NCBI GenBank assembly: GCA_934446135.1
Contig: CAKSDT010000044.1
Span: 1-13,599, forward strand
From: an uncultured Clostridia bacterium
Lineage (GTDB): Bacteria; Bacillota; Clostridia; RGIG6154
Reading direction: 5' to 3'
Length of the DNA: 13,599 nucleotides
The notes under the pieces were generated by a model, which was given only the letters and a program-made list of their open reading frames with translations, was not told the DNA's origin and made no database searches. A program made the translations under genes and the position numbers. Shown piece by piece: positions 1 to 6,408 of this stretch (the first letter of the stretch is position 1; each line of letters begins with the position of its first letter).

Positions 1-70
1 TTGTTACCAGAGCAAAAGTATCAAGCGGCACTAAAAGAACCATAAAAACAATTAATATTACTTTTTTCAA
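1..70 (-). CDS. Partial secreted protein, N-terminal signal peptide only (possibly a D,D-carboxypeptidase)
   Basis: Reading the minus strand from a TTG at 70-68 gives an open frame to the window edge: MKKVILIVFMVLLVPLDTFA followed by LVT. This is a classic signal peptide, with two lysines, about 14 hydrophobic residues and a small-residue cleavage site (TFA). A GGGTGA ribosome site lies at 81-76, five bases before the TTG. An in-frame ATG at 43-41 would remove the charged N-region, so TTG is preferred. The mature protein is outside the window. In many Clostridia a penicillin-binding D-alanyl-D-alanine carboxypeptidase (DacF/DacB type) follows scpA-scpB-DUF2953-gerW. That identity is inferred from gene order alone; nothing in the 23 visible residues proves it. 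The start region lies inside a terminator-like hairpin. Confidence 0.6.
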   Translation of the reverse strand, partial: MKKVILIVFMVLLVPLDTFALVT

Positions 71-104
71 AAAAATCACCCATACATATATATGAGTGAT
101 TTTT
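69..104 (-). terminator. Terminator-like hairpin after gerW
   Basis: Arms at 71-84 and 91-104 form a 14-pair stem with a 6-base loop. On the minus-strand transcript every position pairs, with one G-U wobble. A run of seven U follows (positions 75-69, partly shared with the stem). It starts 15 bases after the gerW stop, as expected for an intrinsic terminator. It also contains the GGGTGA ribosome site and abuts the TTG start of the next gene, so it may act as a translational gate instead of, or as well as, a terminator. Confidence 0.65.
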
Positions 105-118
105 AAAGCCAATGCTTA

Positions 119-526
119 TTAAAGTACTTCTTTTTCTTTATCTTTATCTTTATCCTTTGAAAACAGTGATGAAACTTTGGAAACCATAGAAGGAACATAA
201 TCAAGTAATTTTGAAACAGGATTATCTTCACCTTCAACGGTAAGTAAATTCACATTGTCAGAAGTTACAACTAAAAATGCAACGGGAGAAACTGAAACAC
301 CCGCTCCAACACCGCCTGCGAAAGGATTTGGCTTGTCCGATGCTATATTTTTGGAATTATACTCACCACCGCCGGCAGCAAGCCCAAAACTTACCTTTGA
401 AACAGGTATCACAACTGTTCCGTCAGGACTTGTTATAGGAGTTCCTATTATAGTATTCACATCTACCATTGTTTTGAGATTTTCCATTGCTGTGTCCATC
501 ATACCGTTAATTGGATGTTCTAACAT
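119..526 (-). CDS. gerW: GerW family sporulation protein (YtfJ)
   Basis: A 135-residue protein of the GerW/YtfJ family, known in Bacillus subtilis for a role in spore germination. Family hallmarks visible are the N-terminal HPINGMMDTAMENLK helix, the VNTIIGTPI segment, TVVIPVSKVSFGLAAGGGEY (about residues 38-57), a glycine-rich FAGGVGAGVSVSPVAFLVV core (69-87), and a charged C-terminal tail. The tail KDKDKDKEKE is encoded by a hexanucleotide repeat. The ATG at 526 has a GGAGAA ribosome site seven bases upstream and starts two bases before the DUF2953 stop codon, so it is the last gene of the protease-scpA-scpB operon. Homologues also occur in Clostridia that do not obviously sporulate, so presence alone does not prove sporulation. 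Identification is firm at family level; the molecular activity is unknown. Confidence 0.9.
   Translation of the reverse strand: MLEHPINGMMDTAMENLKTMVDVNTIIGTPITSPDGTVVIPVSKVSFGLAAGGGEYNSKNIASDKPNPFAGGVGAGVSVSPVAFLVVTSDNVNLLTVEGEDNPVSKLLDYVPSMVSKVSSLFSKDKDKDKEKEVL
136..153. repeat. Hexanucleotide tandem repeat in the gerW tail
   Basis: Three perfect head-to-tail copies of CTTTAT on the plus strand encode the alternating Lys-Asp tail of GerW. Six-base units keep the frame, so copy-number change would alter tail length without a frameshift. Confidence 0.7.
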
Positions 527-528
527 AA

Positions 529-1116
529 TTATTCTCCATTCTCCTCATTTAAGGTTTTATTTTTATAAATAAATTTAAGAAATTTCATACATAAAGGAAA
601 AACAAACAAAATTCGCATATTTAACACAACTCTAAATTGAAGTTTATTTTTTTGATTGTTAAAGTCCGGCATAATTTCCACATTTTTTTTCTTAAGTTTA
701 AAATTATTACTTACAAAAGAAACAAAAATGCCGACAAATGAACTGATTACTCCGTATAAAACACCCGTTGCAGCAGCATCTCCGACACCGTAAGTATATT
801 TTAAATCAAATGTTTCTATTATAAGATGCTTTTTCAAACCGGCAAGAACTGATGAAAATAATTCATTGAAAATTTTAATTTTAGTTTTAAAATACTTAGG
901 TCCTGTTTTGAAAATATCAGTTTGTTTTTGCTGCTTATTATCTTTTTTATCAGAATCCATACCTTTTAGATTTCTTTTTCTTGTATCATATATACTTATA
1001 AAACCAATTTTTAAAACTACCCCAAGTGCATCATCAAAGTATATTATAACATATATTTTAGTAAGTAACAAGAAAAATATTATAATAAGTATTGCTCCTA
1101 AAATATAATACCCCAC
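529..1116 (-). CDS. DUF2953 domain-containing membrane protein
   Basis: A 195-residue protein beginning with one clear membrane helix (about residues 3-28, YYILGAILIIIFFLLL and onward). A lysine-rich linker follows (47-75, with KKDNKQQKQ). A segment typical of DUF2953 follows, including LIIETFDLKYTYGVGDAAATGVLYG (about 98-122), and then a second hydrophobic stretch near 123-136. DUF2953 has no known activity. It is regularly found between scpB and gerW in Clostridia, as here, and has been linked to sporulation only by this association. The start is GTG at 1116-1114, sharing one base with the scpB stop (TAGTG), with GGTGAGG just upstream inside scpB. This implies translational coupling to scpB. 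Confidence 0.82.
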   Translation of the reverse strand: MGYYILGAILIIIFFLLLTKIYVIIYFDDALGVVLKIGFISIYDTRKRNLKGMDSDKKDNKQQKQTDIFKTGPKYFKTKIKIFNELFSSVLAGLKKHLIIETFDLKYTYGVGDAAATGVLYGVISSFVGIFVSFVSNNFKLKKKNVEIMPDFNNQKNKLQFRVVLNMRILFVFPLCMKFLKFIYKNKTLNEENGE

Positions 1117-1673
1117 TACTCCTCACCTTCCGAAATTTCATCCAGTTGTTCCATTGACATCTGAACTGACGTTATATCGGGCATTTCATCTATACTTTTC
1201 AAACCGAATGTACGAAGAAATTCTTTGGTTGTACCATACAAAATCGGCCTACCGGGAGCCTCAAGCCTTCCCTTTTCTTCAACAATATCGCGGGCTATTA
1301 ATTTTTCTAACGGTCCGAAACTGTCAACCCCTCTGATTTTGTCAATTGTAGACCTTGTTACAGGCTGGTTATACGCAATGATAGCAAGAACCTCCATAGC
1401 AGCATTAGAGAGATTATTTGGTTTTTTTACGCCGGCAAACTTTTTGACATAATCCACATACTCAGTCCTAGTATCAAGTTGATAGCAGTTACCAAATTTA
1501 ATAATTTTAAGTCCCCTGTCCGAAAGATTATATTTATCAACAAACGAATTCATTATTCTTTCAAAATCATTAATATTAATATCCAAGGCTGCTATCAATG
1601 TTTCTGATTCAACAGGTTCTCCCGATATATACAAAAGTGCTTCAATTGCATTTTCAATTTTAGTGTTTTCCAT
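1116..1673 (-). CDS. scpB: Segregation and condensation protein B (ScpB)
   Basis: ScpB is the dimeric winged-helix (kite) subunit that binds ScpA in the Smc-ScpA-ScpB condensin and helps organise and segregate the chromosome. Visible family signatures are IENAIEALLYISGEP at the N-terminus, LSNAAMEVLAIIAYNQPVTRSTIDKIRGVDS in the middle (the most conserved ScpB stretch), and the second winged-helix end with GRPILYGTTKEFLRTFGL. The length of 185 residues is usual. An in-frame GTG at 1682 would add three residues, but GGTGG sits at the right distance for the ATG at 1673, which I prefer. The gene overlaps the end of scpA by 14 bases, and its stop overlaps the DUF2953 start. Confidence 0.96.
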   Translation of the reverse strand: MENTKIENAIEALLYISGEPVESETLIAALDININDFERIMNSFVDKYNLSDRGLKIIKFGNCYQLDTRTEYVDYVKKFAGVKKPNNLSNAAMEVLAIIAYNQPVTRSTIDKIRGVDSFGPLEKLIARDIVEEKGRLEAPGRPILYGTTKEFLRTFGLKSIDEMPDITSVQMSMEQLDEISEGEE

Positions 1674-2394
1674 TATTACCACCGTAATTTAAAATAATTT
1701 TATCATCTTTTGAGTAAAAAGTCACCTCAAACATACGAATCATTTCAAGTATTGCAAGAAATATTGCTACAATTTCACTTCTCGATTCCACCACATCATA
1801 CAATTCGTCAAAAGTTAATTGTTTTTTTGAAGCAAACCTGTGCTTAATTGTTCTGATTTTGCTTTTCACAGACACGGGTTCCCTGCCGACAATTCCGTCG
1901 AAACTTCTTTCTGACGGCGGAAGTGATTTTTCAATTCTCTTCATAACCCTGTCAAAAGCATCAATCAATAGTTCTATATTATAATTGGTTTTAACAGTTT
2001 GAGTATATTCATCAGCAAATGACTTTTCCCTAAAATACAAATAATCACAAATTCCTTTTCTATCTGAAAAGAAAGAAGATACCTCCTTGTATTTCTTATA
2101 TTCAACCAAATTTTGTATAAGTTCCTGTCTTGGGTCTTCCTCTTCCTCCTCATATTCTTCGTGTTTTGGCAGGAGCATTTTTGACTTAATATACAAAAGT
2201 CTTGATGCCATTACCAAAAAATCGCTTGAAAATTCCATATCGATAATTTGCATTTTATGAATATAATCCAAATATTGATCAGTGATAGTCGAAATTGGTA
2301 TATCATATATGCTGACTTTGTTTTTTTGAAGAAGATGCAAAAGCAAGTCAAGCGGTCCCTCAAAAATATCAAGTTTAAAATTCAGTTCTTCCAT
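1660..2394 (-). CDS. scpA: Segregation and condensation protein A (ScpA)
   Basis: ScpA is the kleisin of the bacterial Smc condensin. Its N-terminal domain binds the Smc neck, its C-terminal winged helix binds the other Smc head, and its middle contacts the ScpB dimer. The N-terminus FKLDIFEGPLDLLLHLLQKN (residues 6-25) and the following VSIYDIPISTITDQYLDYI are diagnostic. SDFLVMASRLLYIKSKMLLP (58-77) and the acidic stretch EEYEEEEED (79-87) are also typical. The C-terminal end FDELYDVVESRSEIVAIFLAILEMIR matches the winged helix. The 244-residue length is usual. The ATG shares one base with the stop of the upstream protease (TAATG), suggesting coupled translation. Confidence 0.97.
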   Translation of the reverse strand: MEELNFKLDIFEGPLDLLLHLLQKNKVSIYDIPISTITDQYLDYIHKMQIIDMEFSSDFLVMASRLLYIKSKMLLPKHEEYEEEEEDPRQELIQNLVEYKKYKEVSSFFSDRKGICDYLYFREKSFADEYTQTVKTNYNIELLIDAFDRVMKRIEKSLPPSERSFDGIVGREPVSVKSKIRTIKHRFASKKQLTFDELYDVVESRSEIVAIFLAILEMIRMFEVTFYSKDDKIILNYGGNNGKH

Positions 2395-3062
2395 TACAAC
2401 ACGCCCAATATAAGATTAATAACAGTCTGATAGCCTGTATATATAGCAGATACCACAACATTAAGTAAACTTGAAAACAGAGTGCTTATTCTGGGAAGCC
2501 ATAACAGAGCCAACAGTATAAACGAACTGTATTTGGAGATACTTTCAAATCTATATCTTTGACCCTCTGACAAAAATTCACCCAAAACCCTTGAACCGTC
2601 AAGCGGCGGTATAGGTATTAAGTTAAACACACAAAGTCCCAAGTTTGTTACCGTTAATGCTCTGAAAAAGTAATACAAGCACCAATCAAGATCAGAAATA
2701 CCTCCAAATTTTTCAATCAAGGTCATACAAAACTGTGCAACAAAAGCAAGCAAAAGATTTGAAAACGGTCCTGCCAGACTGACTAAAATTATTCCCTTTT
2801 TCCTATCTTTAAAATTGTATTGATTTACAGGAACAGGCTTTGCCCACCCAAACCTGAACAAAACAAGACAAATCGTTCCTATTATATCAAGATGTTTAAA
2901 TGGGTTAAGAGAAAGTCTTCCATAGATTTTCGCAGTATCATCACCCATCTTATATGCTGCAAAACCGTGTGAAACCTCATGAAATGTTATTGAAATCAGT
3001 GCTGCAGCAACCGTTATTACCACACTTAATATCCAGTTCAAATAATTGTTAAAAATGTCCAT
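2394..3062 (-). CDS. Site-2 protease family (M50) zinc metalloprotease
   Basis: A 222-residue polytopic membrane protein of peptidase family M50, group of B. subtilis YwhC. The zinc-binding motif HEVSH (His28, Glu29, His32) lies at the end of the first membrane helix (about 12-27). The third ligand region NLIPIPPLDG (147-156, Asp155) matches the conserved N-x-P-P-L-D-G motif. SLAGPFSNLLLAF (95-107) is a further family signature, and there are about five membrane segments. No PDZ domain is present, unlike RseP. Such proteins cleave substrates inside the membrane; the target here is unknown. It is the first gene of the scpA-scpB-gerW operon, with an AAAGGA ribosome site nine bases before the ATG and a good promoter just upstream. 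Confidence 0.92.
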   Translation of the reverse strand: MDIFNNYLNWILSVVITVAAALISITFHEVSHGFAAYKMGDDTAKIYGRLSLNPFKHLDIIGTICLVLFRFGWAKPVPVNQYNFKDRKKGIILVSLAGPFSNLLLAFVAQFCMTLIEKFGGISDLDWCLYYFFRALTVTNLGLCVFNLIPIPPLDGSRVLGEFLSEGQRYRFESISKYSSFILLALLWLPRISTLFSSLLNVVVSAIYTGYQTVINLILGVL

Positions 3063-3087
3063 ATATTAATTCCTTTCATTCAAGCAA

Positions 3088-3116
3088 ATAATATCATACC
3101 GGCAATTTTTTGTCAA
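3088..3116 (-). promoter_or_regulatory. SigA-type promoter for the M50 protease-scpA-scpB-gerW operon
   Basis: On the minus strand, a perfect -35 box TTGACA (3116-3111) is followed by exactly 17 bases and a -10 box TATTAT (3093-3088, five of six to consensus). The expected start is near 3081, giving a leader of about 20 bases that carries the AAAGGA ribosome site of the protease. The -35 box contains the TGA stop of the upstream methyltransferase gene, so the promoter sits right at the operon junction. No terminator is visible between the two, so readthrough is possible. Confidence 0.75.
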
Positions 3117-3859
3117 TTTGATTGTTTTTTGCAGACAAAAAATAACCTTTCTGTTTTATCTGTTGTTCCTGAAAAGTCAAACCCGCCGTAGACGCCGCAC
3201 AATTTAAGTCCTGACTTATTTATCAATTTTATAATTTCATCTTGCTTAAAAATTGTTTCCCTGTGAGTTTCCTCTATACGCTCATATTTACCGTCGGCAG
3301 TTTCTGAAAAAAAGTTTAGATAAAATGTCGTGCTGTTTCCTGAACACTCATTCTCCCAAGTATAAAATATATTATCAAACTCATAAACAAAAGTGTTGTT
3401 ACCTAAAATTTCTGTCAGTTTATACTCTGAGTTAATATCAAAAATAAACAAACCATCATAATTTAAGTAGTTTTGTGCAAGTTTCAACACTTTAAAGAGT
3501 TCGTCGTAACCGTCAAGATAATTAATGCTGTCAAGTGCTGAAACTATTACATCTACTGTTCCGTAGAGTTCAAACTCTGTCATATCCTGATTTAGAAAAA
3601 GAATATCATTTTCGTCATCGCACTTGCCTCTTGCAATATCAAGCATTTCAACAGAAGAGTCAATTCCAATCATATCATAACCTGATTCGAAAAGTTTTTT
3701 TGTAAGAGTCCCTGTCCCACAGGCAAGATCCAACATAAGTTTTGGTGCAAAACTGTGCCTTTTAAAAATTTCTTTCAAAAAAGCGATGTATCCGTCATAA
3801 TCAACATCATATGTTAAGATATCATACAGATCCGCAAACTCATTGTATGAATTATTCAT
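3113..3859 (-). CDS. Class I SAM-dependent methyltransferase
   Basis: A 248-residue Rossmann-fold methyltransferase. SAM-binding motif I is MLDLACGTGTLTKKL (about 42-56). Motif II, GIDSSVEMLDIARGK (65-79), supplies the acidic residue expected to hold the ribose. A motif IV-like segment DVIVSALDSINYL (103-115) follows. The N-terminal SYNEFADLYDILTYDVDY segment is typical of a widespread Firmicutes group annotated only as class I methyltransferases, so the substrate is unknown. The start overlaps the end of the yerC-like gene by eight bases and has a GAAGGA ribosome site. It is therefore the last gene of a pcrA-yerC-methyltransferase transcription unit. Its stop lies inside the promoter of the next operon. 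Confidence 0.88.
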   Translation of the reverse strand: MNNSYNEFADLYDILTYDVDYDGYIAFLKEIFKRHSFAPKLMLDLACGTGTLTKKLFESGYDMIGIDSSVEMLDIARGKCDDENDILFLNQDMTEFELYGTVDVIVSALDSINYLDGYDELFKVLKLAQNYLNYDGLFIFDINSEYKLTEILGNNTFVYEFDNIFYTWENECSGNSTTFYLNFFSETADGKYERIEETHRETIFKQDEIIKLINKSGLKLCGVYGGFDFSGTTDKTERLFFVCKKQSN

Positions 3860-4151
3860 TATTATTTTCCTTCATCTTATCAAGTACTATTCTGTATCCG
3901 CCCTTACCATAGTTTAAGCATCTGCTTACCCTGCTTATTGTTGTTGAACTTGCGTGTGTTTTTTCAGAAATCTCATTATATGCCTTATCCTCATCAAGCA
4001 TTTGTGCAACTTCAAGTCTTTGTGCCATTGCATATATTTCGCTGATAGTGCAAATATCTTCAAAAAATGCCTGACATTCATCAATATTTTTCAGACCAAT
4101 AACTGCCTTATACAGTTCTTCAGTTGGTATAACCTTTCCTTTAAAATTCAT
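3852..4151 (-). CDS. yerC: YerC/YecD family TrpR-related DNA-binding protein
   Basis: A 99-residue protein of the Trp repressor superfamily, YerC/YecD branch. The all-helical N-terminal half has the family pattern LYKAVIGLKNIDECQAFFEDICT followed by EIYAMAQRLEVAQML (39-52). The helix-turn-helix is at about 58-80 (AYNEISEKTHASSTTISRVS). RCLNYGKGGYRIVLDKM (77-93) is a YerC signature. Tryptophan binding is not established for this branch, so the ligand and target genes are unknown. Neighbourhood supports the call: in B. subtilis yerC lies next to pcrB-pcrA. The ATG at 4151 has an AAGGGA ribosome site and starts 17 bases after the pcrA stop. Confidence 0.9.
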   Translation of the reverse strand: MNFKGKVIPTEELYKAVIGLKNIDECQAFFEDICTISEIYAMAQRLEVAQMLDEDKAYNEISEKTHASSTTISRVSRCLNYGKGGYRIVLDKMKENNNE

Positions 4152-4168
4152 TCAATCATCCCTTAAAT

Positions 4169-6349
4169 TTATAATTTTTTTAGTTTTGCAAACACAGCCA
4201 TAAGATTTTTTGTGCCTACTGTATCAAATGCAATAGAAAGTTTTACATCATTTCCCATAGGTTTTGCTGAAATAACTGTACCTTCACCGAATTTCGAATG
4301 CACAACCCTGTCCCCGGGTGTATATGTATCACATTTTACTTTCGGTCTTTCCTCTGAAAAAATTGATGTTTTATTAACTTCATACTTGGATTTAGTTTTG
4401 TAATCGGCCGCATAACTTGATGAATTTAAATTTACATTTGATTCTCTTTCATATAAGTTCTCAGGTATTTCTTCCAGAAATCTTGATGGGAACGACGGTC
4501 TTGTCATACCGAAAATTGTTCTCATTTTTGCATTCAGAAGAAACAATTTCTGTTTTGCTCTTGTTATACCAACATAGCAAAGTCTTCTTTCTTCATCAAT
4601 TTCTTCTGCATCGAATTTAGCACGCTCTGATGGAAATACCCCTTCTTCCATACCGGCAATAAAAACTACAGGAAACTCAAGTCCCTTTGCGGAATGAAGT
4701 GTCATAACTACAACTGAATCCTGATTTTCGTCATACGAATCAATATCAGACACCAAAGAAATTCCTTCTAAAAATTCTTCTAAGGTTCCACATTCGTTTT
4801 CATTCTCAAATTCGGATACAATAGACATAAATTCTTTTATATTTTCAAGTCTGGTCCTTGACTCAACCGTATTTTCAAGCATAAGTGCCTGAGTGTACCC
4901 TGAAAGGCTGAGCACGTTTTCTACAGTTTCTCTTACGGAAATACTCGAATAATTTCTATTTAACCCCAAAATCAGGTCTGTAAACCCGTTAAGTTTAGCA
5001 GCACTTGTTCTTAAATCTTCAAAATCCAGAACTGATTTTAAAACATCAAAAAGTGACATATTATGTGCATATGCTATTGCTTTTAATTTGTCAACTGTCG
5101 TCTTTCCAATGGATCGTTTGGGCTCATTTATAATTCTAAGCAAACTGATGTCATCTCCGGGATTGCATATAACCCTTAAGTAAGCAACAACATCCTTAAT
5201 TTCTTTTCTGTCATAAAACTTTGTTCCGGATAAAAGTCTGTAGGGAACTGTGTTTTTCATAAATGCTTCTTCTATTACACGAGACTGTGCATTCATTCTG
5301 AATAAAACTGCAACATCGCTGTATTTTCCGCCATCGTCTATATGCTTCTTTATATTTTCAACTATATACGAAGCCTCATCCCTCTCATTTAGGGCTGTAT
5401 ACACCTTAAGTTTTTCTCCGCTTTCATTTGCAGTCCATAACCTTTTTTGTTTTCTTGATTTATTATTTGAAATAACTTGATTTGCGGCATCTAATATTGG
5501 TTGGGTTGAACGGTAATTTTGCTCAAGTTTGATTACTTTAGCACCTTTAAATTGCTTCTCGAAACTCAAAATATTACTTATATCCGCACCCCTGAATTTA
5601 TAAATTGACTGATCATCATCGCCTACAACACAAATGTTTTTATGTTTTTTTGCCAAATTATATATTAATCTATACTGACTATGCGATGTATCCTGATACT
5701 CATCAACCATTATATATTTAAACCTGTCCTGGTAAAATTCCAGAACATCCGGATTGTTTTCAAACAATTCTACAGTCTTACCAATCAAATCATCAAAATC
5801 GAAAGCATTATACTGCTTCAATTTCTTTTGATACGCTGTATATATCTTTGCAATTTTTGCCAATCTGAAATCAGCAATTGTTCCTTTTTCGAATTCGGCC
5901 GGTGAAACAAGTTTGTCTTTGGCACTGCTGATTATGATTAAAACTGCCTTAGGCGGAAACTCCTTATCAGATATATTAAGTTCTTTGATACATTCTTTTA
6001 TAAGTGTCACCTGATCGGCCGAATCGTATATGGTAAAACCTGATTTATATCCTATTTTTTCACATTCACGCCTTAATATTCTGACACATATTGAGTGAAA
6101 TGTCCCTGTGTTTATGTCGAGTCCCATACTGCCAAGTTTTGATTCAAGACGGTTTTTAATTTCATTTGCCGCCTTATTAGTAAACGTGATTGCAAGTATA
6201 TTCCACGGCATAATCCTGTGGTTTACTATCATATTTTCAATTCTGTTAATCAATACCGTTGTTTTTCCGCTTCCTGCACCTGCAAGAATAAGCAAAGAAC
6301 CCTCAACAGTATTTACAGCCTCTTGTTGTTTGTCATTTAAATTACTCAA
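4169..6349 (-). CDS. pcrA: ATP-dependent 3'-5' DNA helicase PcrA/UvrD
   Basis: PcrA is a superfamily 1A helicase used in DNA repair, rolling-circle plasmid replication and removal of blocked RNA polymerase or recombinase. All motifs are present in order. Walker A is AGAGSGKT (23-30) and motif Ia is in AITFTNKAA. Walker B is DEYQDTS (216-222), motif III is VGDDDQSIYKFRGAD (242-256), and motif IV is QNYRST (277-282). Motif V is MTLHSAKGLEFP (549-560) and motif VI is YVGITRAKQ (592-600). The C-terminus carries the Tudor-like RNA polymerase-binding domain (GDRVVHSKFGEGTVIS, 679-694). The 726 residues are normal for the family. The start is TTG at 6349, with AGGTGA placed well upstream and no competing ATG. 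A putative own promoter overlaps the kinase stop region. Confidence 0.97.
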   Translation of the reverse strand: MSNLNDKQQEAVNTVEGSLLILAGAGSGKTTVLINRIENMIVNHRIMPWNILAITFTNKAANEIKNRLESKLGSMGLDINTGTFHSICVRILRRECEKIGYKSGFTIYDSADQVTLIKECIKELNISDKEFPPKAVLIIISSAKDKLVSPAEFEKGTIADFRLAKIAKIYTAYQKKLKQYNAFDFDDLIGKTVELFENNPDVLEFYQDRFKYIMVDEYQDTSHSQYRLIYNLAKKHKNICVVGDDDQSIYKFRGADISNILSFEKQFKGAKVIKLEQNYRSTQPILDAANQVISNNKSRKQKRLWTANESGEKLKVYTALNERDEASYIVENIKKHIDDGGKYSDVAVLFRMNAQSRVIEEAFMKNTVPYRLLSGTKFYDRKEIKDVVAYLRVICNPGDDISLLRIINEPKRSIGKTTVDKLKAIAYAHNMSLFDVLKSVLDFEDLRTSAAKLNGFTDLILGLNRNYSSISVRETVENVLSLSGYTQALMLENTVESRTRLENIKEFMSIVSEFENENECGTLEEFLEGISLVSDIDSYDENQDSVVVMTLHSAKGLEFPVVFIAGMEEGVFPSERAKFDAEEIDEERRLCYVGITRAKQKLFLLNAKMRTIFGMTRPSFPSRFLEEIPENLYERESNVNLNSSSYAADYKTKSKYEVNKTSIFSEERPKVKCDTYTPGDRVVHSKFGEGTVISAKPMGNDVKLSIAFDTVGTKNLMAVFAKLKKL

Positions 6350-6364
6350 TTTATCACCTATTTC

Positions 6365-6390
6365 GGAGCATATGAAAAATCATATGCTCC
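6365..6390. repeat. Perfect 10-base inverted repeat between kinase gene and pcrA
   Basis: GGAGCATATG and its exact complement CATATGCTCC flank a 6-base AT-only loop. It starts nine bases after the kinase stop and ends six bases before the pcrA ribosome site. No U-run follows on the minus strand, so it is not a textbook terminator. It covers the -10 box of a putative pcrA promoter, so it could equally be an operator or a processing stem-loop. Confidence 0.7.
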
Positions 6391-6408
6391 GTCTTAAATT
6401 ATTTACAA
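6379..6408 (-). promoter_or_regulatory. Possible pcrA promoter
   Basis: TTGTAA (6408-6403, four of six to the -35 consensus) is followed by 18 bases and TATGAT (6384-6379, five of six to the -10 consensus) on the minus strand. It overlaps the last codons of the kinase gene and the inverted repeat at 6365-6390. It would give a housekeeping helicase its own expression independent of the sugar operon. In an AT-rich genome such matches arise by chance, so this is tentative. Confidence 0.35.

Noticed and set aside
255..572. Plus-strand open frame opposite gerW
   Set aside because: Low-complexity, proline- and threonine-rich translation antisense to a clear GerW family gene; no independent evidence.
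1674..1682. GTG start for scpB at 1682
   Set aside because: No ribosome site upstream of it; GGTGG is spaced correctly for the ATG at 1673.
6365..6390. Calling the palindrome a standard intrinsic terminator
   Set aside because: No run of U follows the stem on the minus strand and the stem is AT-rich apart from its base; left as an inverted repeat.
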